Below are positions 1-11,619 of a stretch of 64,000 bases of DNA, one piece after another. A program made the translations under genes and the position numbers. The DNA is taken from positions 2,232,001 through 2,296,000 of the forward strand of contig CM066294.1 in NCBI GenBank assembly GCA_033816765.1, in the 5' to 3' direction. Source of the stretch: Nothopassalora personata. Lineage: Eukaryota; Ascomycota; Dothideomycetes; Mycosphaerellales; Mycosphaerellaceae. Every line of letters begins with the position of its first letter. Position 1 is the first letter of the stretch. The notes below the pieces were generated by a model, which was not told the origin of the DNA, searched no databases, and was given only the letters and a program-made list of their open reading frames with translations.

Positions 1-1135
1 TTAGCGTGATGCTTGTTGTAAGAAGGTTTGACGAGTACAAGGTTCATCAGATTAAAACAATAGGGGGGTAGATCAGTAACCGCGTGAATTGCACAGCGGA
101 TCTAAGTCTATCTGGCTACAGAAACAGTATGATGATATAGGGTGCGTGTGCCAAGTCCTGACTAACATGGCCATGGCCTAGGTCAGCAAGCGACCTAGCT
201 ACGACAAACATGGGTCTGGTATTAAGTACAAACGCGTCGTATAGGGATGGCCTGCCTCGATGGCACGTAACGAGCACCTTTCACACCGGTACGAAAGAGA
301 TCAACATAATGTTCTTGTTGCCTAAGGCATCAAGGTTGAACGGAACCAAAGTGGATGAGATTAGTCAAAAAGCCACCGGCCCATCCCTATTCGCCGACGT
401 GAATCTCTTCTGCCTTTCTCATCACAGAAGGCCTTGATCCCACTTATTTCAAGATCCTCTATACTATGCGAGTGCTTACATCTGGATGTGGCACACGACC
501 TTGGTTGATCCCTTCACGTGCACTATAGAGCAGCGGTCTCATCGAAAAGCCAGAAGGATGTGGGTTGCGCCTGGCTGCATTCAGCTTTCCACGCTCGCAG
601 CTGTGGAAAATAATACTGGCGCCTATGGTCATGCTACCGAAGAGTGCGCATGGCAGGAGCTGCGTGTACGAATTATTGCAGACCTCACCTGATGGTTCCG
701 ACATCTGCTTGTGATCCAGAGCAATGTCCATGTGGCTGGCCGACATGCGTTGATAGTGCGACAGAACAAGCACTCCACGATGCATTGCGCTACCTTACAT
801 GCTACGTCTTACCACGAAGTCTGCTGCGTCGATGATTTTGGGCTGGGGTACATTTCAGCCAACTGTGAAGAGATCACGGAAGCGAGCGATGGCTTACGCC
901 AAGTCGAAGCTGGAGTTTCAGTCCGCCTCAGCTACGGAAAGCAGCATGCTTACGTGAAGGATACGACCATACCATGTCTGCTCCCGATGTACTGCCCGGA
1001 AGTCTCGAACGTGTCTGGCGGACGCCACAATGGATGGTGGGCTGCTCGAACATGTAAAGCACACTGTGCTGACGAATGATGCCGTACTCAACTAACATCA
1101 CCCTCAAAGCATAGCATCCAAGGAAACATTTGAGC
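1..1135. other. no supportable gene
   Basis: Several short overlapping frames exist on both strands, but none has a recognisable domain, a convincing start context or splice-linked extension. I treat this as intergenic DNA upstream of the peroxidase gene. Confidence 0.6.
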
Positions 1136-2764
1136 ATGAGCTCCATCACAGACCTCAGTAACGTCCAAGGAGACATTCTCCTCGGAGGACTTAACAAAGA
1201 AGTGGAGACCTTTGCCTTCTTTACTATTCCCGCTGGACAGGAGTCAGCATTTGCTCGAGCCCTCCGCAACGTCGCCCAGCAGGAGATCACATCGACTCAG
1301 AATGTTCTATCTACGCGGCGAGATATTCGGGACTTCAGAACCAATCTTCAGCCTGGAGCCGCAGTCTCGAAGATCCCGACTGTAGGAGCGAACATCTCGT
1401 TCACATTCAACGGACTGCAGAAGGTAGCTTTCTGCTCGTATTCGCTCCTACATCAACAGCGCTAATTTTGATTCCAGATCTCTCGCGTCGTGACTGGCCT
1501 TGATGTACAAAGCCTGAGCGGCGGCAGCTTTGGCAGCGGCATGAAGCGCAGCGCCGTGAGTGGCTTGCAGGATCCACTCAAGCAAAACACCCGGGATCCG
1601 GCGTGGACCGATCAATGGCTCAACAATAAGTTGGACGGAGTGCTCCTTGTTGCCGGGCAGACGACGCAGCTCGTGCAGGATAAGCTCAACCGTATCACCC
1701 AGCTGTTCGGACCGGCTGCCCAAGTCGCTTTCAAGATCAATGGCAACGTACGTCCAGGTGATCAGAGAGGCAAAGAACAGTGAGTCGAAGTATGGAAGTT
1801 TTCGATTTGGCTGCTGACGCTCTCCAGCTTTGGCTATCAAGATGGCATCTCACAGCCAATCGTCAGTGGTCTGCCCGGACTCACGAAAGAAGAATCGTTC
1901 GTACCACCAGGACAAGACATTATCGACCAAGGCGTGGTCCTCTGCGGTCGTCCTGGCGATAACCAAGCACAGAGTCGTCCTCAGTGGATGCTCGACGGTA
2001 GCTTCTTGGTCTTCCGTCAGCTGAAGCAAAACGTGCAGGATTGGGACAACTTCTTGCAACAGTCTGCCAACAATCTCGGCGTGTTCAAGGACCAGCTTGG
2101 AGCTCGGCTCATCGGCCGCTGGAAGTCAGGCTGCCCCATCAACCTCCAGGCAGACTTCGATGATGTCAACATCGGCAAAGATAAGATGCGCAACAACCTC
2201 TTCGAGTACGACCCGCGCGGTCTGGACAAGAACAACTCGTTCTCAATCACATCAGGCATGCGCCTTGTCTGCCCCATTGGTGCACACATTCGCAAGACCA
2301 ACCCTCGTGGCGATCAATTCGGTCCGAATGATGATCCTCGCAAGAACGTCAACCCTCACCGCATCTTACGCCGTGGCATCCCGTACGGACCTGAGATCCA
2401 ACAAGACCCGAAAGCAGAGCGTGGTCTACTCTTCGCATGCTACCAGAGCGACCTCGACCAGGGCTTTGACTTTATTCAGCGGAATTGGGCGAACAACACC
2501 ACTTTCCGCTTCCCAGGTGCTGGCGTTGACGCCGTGATGGGTCAGACCAACAGAACTCCGACTGTAGGCATGAAAGGTCTCTTCCCACAGGACGCCAACC
2601 GCGAACTTCAGCTACCCGGCATCAATCGTTTCGTTGTCCCTCAAGGCGGGGAGTACTTCTTCTCCCCGTCGATCTCGACGATGACTGGCGTTATGTCAAA
2701 TGTGTCATCGAGCGGTGTTGCCAACGGGGTGAATGGCCACGGGCAGCAGCCGCTTGGGCTTTGA
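1136..2764 (+). CDS. Dye-decolorizing (DyP-type) heme peroxidase
   Basis: DyP peroxidases oxidise dyes, phenolics and lignin-related substrates with hydrogen peroxide using heme. Three exons: 1136-1423, 1478-1779 and 1828-2764, with 54- and 48-bp introns. The spliced product is 508 aa, a usual size for fungal DyPs. The second splice restores FGYQDGISQP (about residue 197), the distal GxxDG motif with the catalytic Asp. The proximal heme ligand region reads CPIGAHIRKTNPR (His near residue 349), and the C-terminal part carries FDFIQRNWANN and FFSPS. The ATG at 1136 is the first in frame. I see no clear signal peptide, although many fungal DyPs are secreted, so location is open. The family call is secure; the substrate is not inferable. 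Confidence 0.93.
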
Positions 2765-3343
2765 AGTAGGCAGAACATCGCGGGCTAGACAAAAACAGCT
2801 GCACTATAGGCGTTACGAGTGGTGCTTGAGAAGATTTTTGGACATGTTTAAAGCAGCGATGACTCATGAGACAAGCAATGTCAATCTCTCAAGGGATGCA
2901 GAAGTAAGATCACCAGTCGCTTGCAATTTCGCATTCCGCAGCAGGGTGGCAGTATTCCCATGATCTCAACCTTTGTAATCGACACTCCAGTCCTGTGTGA
3001 TGCGTCTGACTCGAAATTCATAATCTTCATCTCCAGCAGTCACGCAGCCTTCCCAATAACATCGCCAATGACTCTAACGCTGCGGCGACGCCCTCTCTCG
3101 CTCAAAGCAAATTACCATCTCTGCATCACCTCCGCTCTACATCAGACCATTCTACCCTCTCCACTTTCCCCCATCAAGCAACTCCCTTCATCTCGTACTC
3201 GTGTCCATCCACCATCCACGCCCTCAATGCACAGCCCAGAAGTCGATAGCCCTTGGCACACTGCCTACCAACGTCTCAAGCTTTCTAGCCTTTCCTCCGC
3301 CTCACGAGTGCCCTGAAGTCCGCTAGGATATTCCACAGTGGCC
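2765..3343. other. intergenic, no supportable gene
   Basis: Frames here are short, low in complexity and without domains. Nothing is supported beyond the 3' flank of the peroxidase gene. Confidence 0.5.
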
Positions 3344-3676
3344 CTACTCCGGTGCCAAAGCCCTTCGCCCTCTTCGTCGGCGATGACGTACCGCTTGCGC
3401 AAGACGAGAATTTACTCGTAAAGCCGATCGAAGTGGATCCCGCCCGCCTGCCTCTGCTTGCATGGTTTTGCAGAGGGCGAGGAGAGGATGGGAGGGGAGC
3501 GTGGGGAGGTGTTGAAGTTGCTTCCAGTGCATTGGTGTGGTGTGGAGGACTTGTTTGGAGATTTTTAGGCGCAGCTCGGTCGGTACCGAATGAGAGGAGC
3601 GTGTATTTGGGTGGCTTTGAGGTTGGGTTCGAAATCGAGGGTTTTCGAGTCTGTGGTGATGGTCCCCATGATTCAC
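3344..3676 (-). pseudogene. possible 2EXR/F-box-like fragment
   Basis: The minus frame contains VPTELRLKI and, about 30 residues later, LLALCKTMQAEAG. This resembles the opening of the very common ascomycete 2EXR-type hypothetical proteins (PxELRxxI, then LLxxCxxxxxEA). No ATG precedes the motif in frame, and the frame becomes arginine-rich and ends soon after. I read it as a fragment or relic. Alternatively, it is a coincidental frame in GC-rich DNA. Confidence 0.25.
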
Positions 3677-4057
3677 TGCGGCGTGTTGGCGGATGCGGGT
3701 TCTTTTGGTGATACTCGCGGCTTATACTTGCGATTGGGCGTGGAATCAGTGCGTTTGCGGTCGAAGGTGTTACGATCACGAGTTCTTTCGGGCGGGAAGA
3801 GATAATTAAGGCTGGCTGGCTTGTGGATACGCACGGACCTATTCACTTCTAGTGAATCACATAGCAGAGGAAGGGAGACTCGACGAAGGCGGGTGAATGA
3901 CTGTCACATGCTGACGGACTTCCTGCTCCCCCCTCTCAATCTATACCGTCGCAGTCATACGATACTCGATAGCAGCACATCGCAGTGCCTGGAAAGTTTT
4001 TCAATGCTACCTGCGCCCTGCCTCCCGCCGCACGAAGAAATCTTCTCCTTCCTGTAC

Positions 4058-4429
4058 TCATTTCCCTCCGCCCTCCACCTTCTCATCGCCATGTTTCAAT
4101 AATTTCTTGCTCTCAGAAAATCGCTCGTGAAGATTGGTGACTTTGTCGAGAGCTCCCAGGTACGCGTTGCCGATATACACTGCGCTGAGCGAGTCTCCCA
4201 TGTTGCTCATATCTATCTGTCGCAGCACGGCAAGGCATTCGGTGGTCAAATTGATGCGCTGTTTCTTCAGATTTACAAGGTCTCCGTGTAGGCGGTCGAA
4301 GTAGCTCTTGCCAGCCTCTGCTCTGACTGTTCTCTAGGTGTCGAGGAGGGCGGGAGTTTATGGGCTTGTAGTCTTGCGGATTCTGGTGAAATCGAGTCGC
4401 GTGGCGCTGGACAACTCCTCGTAGTTCAT
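4058..4429 (-). pseudogene. unrecognised broken coding remnant
   Basis: A minus-strand ATG at 4429 opens MNYEELSSATRLDF. After two stops the sequence resumes as an ordinary-looking frame with RAEAGKSYFDRLHGDLVNL and DSLSAVYIGNAYLGALDKV, ending near 4058. Its composition (balanced Leu, Tyr and Glu, amphipathic spacing) looks like real protein, but the breaks are not cleanly bridged by GT-AG introns. I do not recognise the family. Confidence 0.25.
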
Positions 4430-4669
4430 GATAATGCCTGTGGTGTTTGCCCGAGAGCTTTAGCGAGCTTCAGGCGGAGCGTAGTATGGGCATACCATTA
4501 CAACTCGGCGTGTGTGTGTTGGTGTCGATGTGTGATCGCATGCGTTGGCAACGATTGATGGTGTACAGCGTATGGTGTGAAGAAGAAGAAAGATCATTTC
4601 AAAGAGAACATGCAAACAGCTTGTGCATATGTACGGCTTCACTCACTTCGAGTGCATGTGACAGAGAGC

Positions 4670-5056
4670 CTACTGCTTCTCACTCTTCTCCATCGCCTCC
4701 AAAAACTTAAACACGGCCCCGGCAAGCTTCAAAACAGCCCCGATGCGGCGAAGTATAGTCTTCCTCCTCTTCTTCTTGTCACCTTTTGATGTGGAGCGCT
4801 CATGCTCAAGCTCCCGCGGGTATGCGGTCCGCGAAGAGGGTGCTGAGCTCGAGCCACTGACATGTGATATCTGAACCGAGTGCGACTGGCGTCTCGAGTT
4901 GTTGTCCCTATCGCGTCGTTTCGACTCCACATCCCGTGAGTGTCTGTGCTTGTGAACAGCATGTGCAGCCAGATTGTCTCGATATCTCTCCTGGTAAGCG
5001 TGGCGGTCACGGCCATGAGGTATTCCGCACCTTCGCATATCTCCGCTGCGTTTCAT
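4670..5056 (-). CDS. hypothetical basic protein, 128 aa
   Basis: Single open frame from ATG at 5056. The N-terminal two thirds are rich in Arg, His, Ser and Asp and look disordered. The C-terminus is a cationic stretch (KKKRRKTILRRIG) followed by an amphipathic segment, GAVLKLAGAVFKFLEAMEK, which could bind membrane or a partner. I do not recognise a family. An upstream exon is possible because the first residues are uninformative. Calling it a gene rests only on the open frame and the structured C-terminus. Confidence 0.4.
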   Translation of the reverse strand: MKRSGDMRRCGIPHGRDRHAYQERYRDNLAAHAVHKHRHSRDVESKRRDRDNNSRRQSHSVQISHVSGSSSAPSSRTAYPRELEHERSTSKGDKKKRRKTILRRIGAVLKLAGAVFKFLEAMEKSEKQ

Positions 5057-5370
5057 GATTGCTGCAGAATTTTAGCGGAGTTAGAGGATGGAGTCCAAAA
5101 ATCGTACCTACGTGGCTGGTGGCGGAGTCTGTACTATGCGTCTAGCAATCTAGAGAAAAAGGTGCACAAAGGGAAGGCAATGAGTTCACGTAGACCAGAT
5201 AGAAAGAAGTCAAAGCTCGGGGCAAGGCATTGGGGGCGCGTGGACTGGCAAAGTGAATGCAGCTACTCCTGCAGCGCGTCGTGCATTGCCCAGCTCGAGC
5301 GCCTCGACATCTCCTGAAGCACTGCTATCGTTCGTGACGCTTAAGTCAGCACAACTCTGCAACGCTTCGT

Positions 5371-7541
5371 TCACTGCTTCTGCCTGATCAAGCCTTTGAA
5401 AAAATCAAAGCTATTGCTATCACTCTGAAGCGTAATCCTCCTCTTCGTCCCTTCTTCCTCCGCAACGAGGAGTCCAAAATCACTCGTGATACCTTTCACG
5501 CGTGCTTTTATATTACCCTCCGTTTCGAGGGTAATGAGCTGATCGGTATGTAACCAGTTCTCGTAGTATTGGTTCTCGCACCTATCATCAAAGCCGTTGA
5601 CGTTGAACTTCGCATACATCATTTCGAACTCTGTCAAGATCGAGGCGAGGAGCTTTTCGTGCGCGAGAGGCTGCAAGTTCTGCTTTGCAGCAAGCTGATT
5701 GATCGATGTAGTCGGCGCAGCATTGTCCAAATTAAGACCGATACCGACAATGAGGTTGAAGTCCGTGCCTGAGTAAGAGGAGTTAACGAGGATTCCGCCG
5801 ATCTTGACATACTCCTCCCTGCTGGGATCTGAAGTCGGCTTGAGAGCGTAGATGTCGTTGGGCCACTTGAGTTTGATAGGCAGCTTCTCATAGCCTGGCT
5901 CGTAGTTCTTGATGCCTGCCACGATTGCTAGCGCGGCGATGTACTGAACAAAGACGACAGGCGCGACTTTGTTATCGTAGCTGTGCTTCATAATGGTGCT
6001 GAAGACCAGCGTGCCCGGCGGCGAGACCCAGACGTTCGTTCCTCGACCACGACCGGAGATCTGGGTGGTTGCTGTGCAGGTGGTGCCGATGGGTAGATTA
6101 GACAGTAGAGTTGTGTTCTTCTCGAGCAGGGTTTGTGTGCTCGTGACCACTTCGCCATACACAAGGATACGTCCAAAGTCGCCAGAAATACCCGGCTGTT
6201 TGTCTCGAAAGTCTCGAAGATGATCGAAGAATTGATGGTGACTGAAGTGCGGTGTAGCTTTGAGATCGGGTAGTGCCTTTACATGCGCAGCCATCGTCTT
6301 TGTGAGGGCATCATAGTCGAGAGGCCTGTCAGGACTTGGGTCAGCCGGTGCCCGGTCACTCGCTTGCGCGGTAGAAGATGGCTTAGGTCTGGCTTTGGTG
6401 GGTGTGGACACAGCATCCATCAAAACATCGGCTGCTTTGTTGACAGGCGACGGAAGAGCATCTTCCATGCTGGTCATGTTCCACGTGTCATCTTTCTCGA
6501 GCTTGAAAGTGTCTTGCTCGCCTCTGATGAAGTCGCCATCACGCTCAGCACTGACAATGCCCGCTTTCTGCCATGAATGTAGCAGATCCTTGATAGGGTT
6601 GGGTGAATTCGAAGGGTCTGCAGGTAGCCGCGAAGAGAGATGCAAACGAGAGAGGGACGGTACCGCTAAAGATCCCTCGCTGACCTCGAGCCCAAGCCTT
6701 TTTAATGAAGCCTTCATGAACTTTATCCGCTTCTCATCATCGGCCAGTAATTTGTCGACTAGCGATGCATAATTGGGATTCGACTCTTCAGTGCGATTGA
6801 GATTGTTGCCAGCGAATCTGACATATTAGCATGGACTCTTCTTTGGTCTGGGGAGACATACTCTGGATGTGGTCCTGTCAAAACTGCTGCTCCTTCGCCA
6901 ACTTTGCAATACACCACAGCTGCCTTGGCTGCGCCCCCTTCAGCGTTCAGTTCTTCATGGTATCGCGCCAAGACCTCCACTCCCCGGTCTTCATACTTCT
7001 CAGCATCGACGAAGACGCCTCCTCCGTTGTAGTAGCTCATGAAACCATCAAGCACTGTATGAGGAAAAGCAGTCTTGCTGATGCTCAATGCGACAGCTCG
7101 TGCTCCTGCCTCGCTTTGGTAGACAAACCCCGGAAATGCGAGACCTCTGCAGGTTCCAGGGAAGAAGGCCAGCTCTCTGTCTCCCACTACTTCCATGCCT
7201 TTCTTCCCGACCTCAAACTCGCACTTGCTTGAGCCATAGTACCCACCGGCGCACAGACCAAGATATTTGCCACCCATTCGCACATACTGTTTGATGCGAC
7301 GGTTTCCAGCTCCGTTCAACGTCCGGCAATAGCCCATGTCAGCTCCGCCAGGTAGGACGAGCAGTGCACAGGTATTCGGCCATGGTTCTTTCAAGATCTG
7401 GTCTGCCGAGATGGCCTGGATAGAGTAATGCGGTCCAAGAAGGCGGCGTAACGACCAGGTAGCATGGCGGACTGATGAGAGGGAAGCACCAGCGCCTGCA
7501 TAAATCAGCACGTTGACCCGCTTCTGGCTGGACATTGTCAT
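5371..7541 (-). CDS. BPL1: Biotin-protein ligase (holocarboxylase synthetase)
   Basis: The enzyme makes biotinyl-AMP and attaches biotin to carboxylase lysines such as those of acetyl-CoA and pyruvate carboxylase. Two exons on the minus strand: 7541-6862 and 6817-5371, with a 44-bp intron. The product is 708 aa, close to fungal Bpl1 size. The N-terminal half is the glutamine-amidotransferase-like BPL_N domain (VNVLIYAGAGAS, LLVLPGGADMGYC, YLGLCAGGYYGS). The catalytic half carries GRGRGTNVW (about residue 482), KWPNDIY (about 546) and KIGGILVNSSYSG, then the C-terminal cap domain. The splice joins TGPHPE to FAGNNLNRTEESNPNY. An in-frame extension exists upstream, but MTMSSQKRVNVLIYAG fits the family start. 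It diverges from COA4 across 114 bp that includes a G11 run at 7571-7581. Confidence 0.95.
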
Positions 7542-7655
7542 GTACGATTTCGATCGGACAGTCACGTGTTGGGGGGGGGGGTTGATGAAGTACTCGATTT
7601 CTAACTTCTGGTCTTGCCTCTTGACAAGAACATATATTCGATCGGGCAAGTCGTA

Positions 7656-8098
7656 ATGTCGAACAGCGAGAAGGGCCAAGCAGAGGCTACCAAGCCAGAG
7701 GGTGATGATGATGAACCTGATGAATGGTGCCTTTCCGCCCTCGTTTAATGATCCGGGAAGGGGCTGACAGATCCAGGGACAAGAGAATCTTCAGCACTGG
7801 CTGTGCCGGTATAGCAGACCACAGACCGGCTGCGTGGATTGTGGCTGATCAGTAGCAGACGAGAATGCGACGTTGAACGACTGCTTTCGGGATAAGAAGG
7901 ACTGGCGAGCTTGTAAAGACGAGGTAAGTGGTATGGTAGAAGGGCGGGCGAGGTCGGAACCCCTACCAGATCTTCAGCTTGTGCCAACGATCGAGGGCCG
8001 GCAAGGACAAGCTGACCACTAGATGTCAGATGGAAGCGTTCAAGCAATGCTGGAAGCGCCAAGGCAATGAGCAGAGGACAGGCTCGAAGGATGTCTGA
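7656..8098 (+). CDS. COA4: Cytochrome c oxidase assembly factor 4, twin CX9C
   Basis: Four small exons (7656-7726, 7777-7808, 7859-7923, 8030-8098) encode 78 aa. Introns are 50, 50 and 106 bp, and all boundaries are GT-AG. The acidic N-terminus DDDEPDEW leads into DKRIFSTGCADENATLNDC and then DWRACKDEMEAFKQCWKR. Each segment holds a CX9C pair, the twin-CX9C fold that Mia40 oxidises in the mitochondrial intermembrane space. The EPDEWDKRIFSTGC signature is characteristic of Coa4-type proteins needed for complex IV assembly. No exon is longer than 71 bases, so plain ORF calling misses the gene. It lies head-to-head with BPL1. The splice frame closes exactly (237 coding bases), which strongly supports the model. 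Confidence 0.9.
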
Positions 8099-8503
8099 GG
8101 AGTAGAGTAGCACGGCTCCGATATGATGCGTTGTGGGCGCTGCGGTGGCGATTGTCCCCCCAGATCGGTTGTCGTATATTCTACTCTGGGCGCTGCTTCA
8201 CAGTGGCCGAGTAGATAGAATGAAAGCGTTCACCTTCATGCAGCCCATTGCCGCCGTTAGAAGTATGTTGCGGAGTTGTGCACAGTCGCATCCAGTGCAC
8301 AGCCCAATGAAATCTAACTGTTGTTTAGGCGACACCAGTAATATTTGACCGCTCAGGCCTAAGTTTAGTGGACTGTGCAAAGGATGCCACTGTGCACGCT
8401 CCGCAACAAACTTCTATAACACGGACTTGGCTCCGGGACAAGGAGCTGTGGACTGCTAGTTCTATGTTTCAAGCGCAGTGACAGTGATGGAACACATAAC
8501 ACC
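8099..8503. other. intergenic region between COA4 and MGM101
   Basis: No coding signal was seen. It holds the COA4 3' flank and the MGM101 promoter. Confidence 0.6.
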
Positions 8504-9567
8504 ATGAACTGCACCGCATCACGACACGCCATCGCCGGCATTGTCGCCCTGGTAGACGCGGCGCCGTTATGCAGACGAACAGCACATAGAGCTTGCCGGC
8601 GCGCAGCACCTCAATTCCGCGCAGTGTCGACAACTCCTCGAAGATGGCAACAACCAGCGGCGGCAGCAGCAGCGGCAGCAGCAGCGCCCAAGACACCGTC
8701 TGCATCACAAGCGGCGGCGAACACAGCACAAGTCGCGAACGAACTGTCACCATCAGACGAATCAGAACCTCTGCGATCGTTGACGGAAGGGCTGGACGAC
8801 CCGCCGCCGGTGCTCGGCGAGGACGAGAAGCAGGTCGACTGGACACGATCCTTCCACGGCCTCTCATCGGCGCCCTTCACCAAAGAGCAGTCAGAGGTCC
8901 TGCAGCAACGGCTAGACTTTGACGACATCGAGATCAAGCCGGACGGTATCGTGTACCTGCCCGAGATCAAGTACAGACGCATCTTGAACAAGGCGTTTGG
9001 TCCGGGAGGATGGGGACTTGCGCCGCGAGGAGAGACGATCGTGACGGGCAAGGTCGTCACGAGAGAATACGGTCTTGTTGCTGGCGGACGGTATGGCCGC
9101 TCACACACCACATGCAGCAGCACCCCCATACTAACACATCACCCAGGCTAATCAGCGTCGCCCGCGGCGAGCAACAATACTTCGACCCCGACGGCATTCC
9201 CACCGCCACCGAAGGCTGCAAATCGAACGCCCTCATGCGCTGCTGCAAAGACCTGGGCATTGCATCGGAGCTCTGGGACCCTCGCTTCATCAGGAAGTTC
9301 ATGGCCGAGATGGGGAGGGAGATGATTGTGGAGCACGTCGTGACGAAGAAGAGGAGGAAGCACTGGATGAGGAAGGATGACGAGCTCAAGTATCCGCTGA
9401 AGGAGGTCTCGTTCCCGGGACAGAGCACAGCTACTGGCAGTACACAGAACGGTGGTGTGGCGGCGAAGGCGGCGACTGCGTACAAGTCGGCCACTGCAAG
9501 CTTGAATACATCGAACACGACGAATAAGGCACCGTTGAAGAAGCCGACCACTTTTGGATCCTCGTAG
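8504..9567 (+). CDS. MGM101: Mitochondrial genome maintenance protein Mgm101
   Basis: Mgm101 is a Rad52-related single-strand annealing protein of mitochondrial nucleoids, required for mtDNA maintenance and recombinational repair. Two exons (8504-9090, 9147-9567) with a 56-bp intron give 335 aa. The first 45 or so residues are Arg/Ala-rich, as in a mitochondrial presequence. A polyalanine tract follows, encoded by a GCA/GCG repeat near 8660-8692. The core is highly conserved: [32 protein letters not shown] (across the splice), [20 protein letters not shown] and [10 protein letters not shown]. The basic C-terminal segment [11 protein letters not shown] matches the DNA-binding tail. Beyond that is a low-complexity extension. 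Confidence 0.95.
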
Positions 9568-10555
9568 ACTGGCCTGGCGTGAAGCCCTCCGGATCGCGAC
9601 GTATGAACGTCTGTCCCAGAACATACGATGGCGAGACGCCCATGTCGACACTTCGGCGCTTGTATATATAGATCACTGACTCGAACCTCTGTAGAACTCG
9701 AACCTCTGTAGAGACGCTGCCATTGCATGGCCTGCTGATTCTACAGGCGGAATAGCAGCCACAATACCACAATATGCCAACATCTTCTCAACGCAGATAT
9801 CTATCGCTTGACGCCAACTGTCAGGAGGCCGTGTAAACTTGCAGCCGTTACGGGATCGTCTTTGGCTGGCATACGAATCACTCTGCGAGGTTCATGCCTG
9901 CAATCGTTCCACAATTCCAGAGCCTTAGCTCCCGCCCGATTGAAGCTCTCGACCGCGTAATAATGCCCTGACAGGGAACAGAGGCCAACGGAAAGCTTTA
10001 CAACCAGGCCCTAGCACCCGTGCGTTACACATTCGGATTGCAGCTCTGTTCGAATACCACGATGCAAACTGCTGCAGCTAGCGAGAGCCCTGAGGTAGTG
10101 GACATCCTGCGAAAGGCGGACGTACTTCTATGTCGTTAGCCTAGCCCTTCAGTGAATGATATCCCTCTCAGCTCAGTCGACTTCAATCGTCGAGTGCTTG
10201 CTCATGGAACAATACAGGGCATATACGATCTATGAGTTAGCACGGCTTCTGAACAGGCCTTCAGGGCCTCAAAGTCTGGCCGATGGCAAGTGCGTGTTGT
10301 CTGTGGGCGAGGGCTTGGTTAATGTGGATGTGGCTGCGACCATTACAGATGCCTGATAGTGGGGCTGATCCGAGGCTCAAACTCACCACGGGTAGAGATC
10401 TTGCGTGGGAACTCGAGACTATGCCGACGCAGCGGCCTCATCAAGTGGGCTTGGTCTATGCGGTCGCCCCATCAGACGACCCATACTACAACGCCAATGT
10501 CGGCAGAATGACGGCATGACACACCTTTGCTGCGCAACTCAAAATCGTATACAGC
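9568..10555. other. intergenic, no supportable gene
   Basis: Only short frames. A direct duplication of about 16 bases (ctcgaacctctgtaga) lies at about 9680-9715. No domain was recognised. Confidence 0.5.
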
Positions 10556-10559
10556 TGAG

Positions 10560-11450
10560 GCAAAAGTACTATACAACATCTTACGACAGTTTCTACTGAT
10601 CAATCGATCCCTGTGTATCGAAATGGCGGCACAATCCGTAATGGCCGCGAGTCGTGGCATGAATGTTGTGATTGCTGATATGGCTGATGAGGCTGGCAAG
10701 CAACTCGCAGATGAGGACAAGGCCGGATTCAGCGTCGATGCATCCTTCATCATGTACATGTCAGTAAAGAAGCAGATCTGGAAGCGATGATAAGACGATC
10801 ATGGACAAGTGGGGACGATATGACTATGCTGCAAACGTGGATGGGCTATGTGGAGATGGCGGTGACATGAACGATGATGAGAGTAAGGTAGGGCCGGAGT
10901 TGATCGATAAGTGTGCATCTCACGATCCACGACGTTCGGCCAACAGTCTGATCATCATCTGAAAGCAACCAATGCGGAATCCAACTCAGCCCAAAACTTG
11001 AAGCCCAGCAGATGCTCAAGCAGGAACCTCGAGCTGTGACTCTCTCCCCATCGCCAACCAAGCCCGTACAATTGCAGAGAGGCAGTATAGTCAACGTTGG
11101 CTCAAACTACGCTCACAGGTCTAGGCTACGACGCTCACACGTCTACCAAACATGCCATTCTGGGCATCACAAAGAAGGTGCATACTATTATGGTCCCCAT
11201 GGTGTAGGTGCAACTCCGTGGCTCCTGCTGACGGAGAAGATCAAAGATTTGATGAGAGAAAATGATCCTGCTGTTGGAGAAGGGACACTGCTTGGAAATT
11301 TGGCGTGACATAAGGTAAGTGTTGATGTCTGGAGGCAGAGTTTGCATGTGGGCAGCTGACCATTCGAATTTCGCTGGAAGTGGCGAATGTGATTAGCTTC
11401 CTTCTCAGCGATGAGGCCCGGCATGTCTGTGCTGTGAACATTGAGGCCCA
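10560..11450 (+). pseudogene. short-chain dehydrogenase/reductase (SDR) pseudogene
   Basis: Pieces of one classical SDR appear in order but in different frames. ASRGMNVVIADMADEAG (about 10,648) looks like the second Rossmann strand. SKEADLEAM and MDKWGRYDYAANVDG (about 10,765-10,845) correspond to the NNAG region. GSIVNVGSN (about 11,080) precedes the active-site Ser strand. GLGYDAHTSTKHAILGITK (about 11,120) holds the Tyr-x3-Lys type motif. Last come the VAP strand (about 11,205) and EVANVISFLLSDEA (about 11,385). At least four frame changes occur with no space for introns, so the gene is dead. The N-terminal glycine-rich nucleotide-binding motif was not found. Confidence 0.75.
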
Positions 11451-11619
11451 TGGAGATATGAGGATGTAATGATGGAAGCAGAGGCGGTCACCGGTGTTGG
11501 TGTTGCTACCATTTCATCTCCGTAGTTCTCGCGAAGCGAAGAATGGCCGATGCTGGATGTCAGCTTTGGCACATCTCACTAGACCGACTGAAGAGACTCA
11601 TTTCCGCTCTCTAAAAACT

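Noticed and set aside
3352..3711. 119-codon plus-strand frame
   Set aside because: GC-rich, glycine- and arginine-heavy with no domain. The minus strand shows a better, still weak, 2EXR-like motif.
7745..8113. 122-codon minus-strand frame
   Set aside because: It is antisense to the COA4 exons and introns, which have strong protein-level support.
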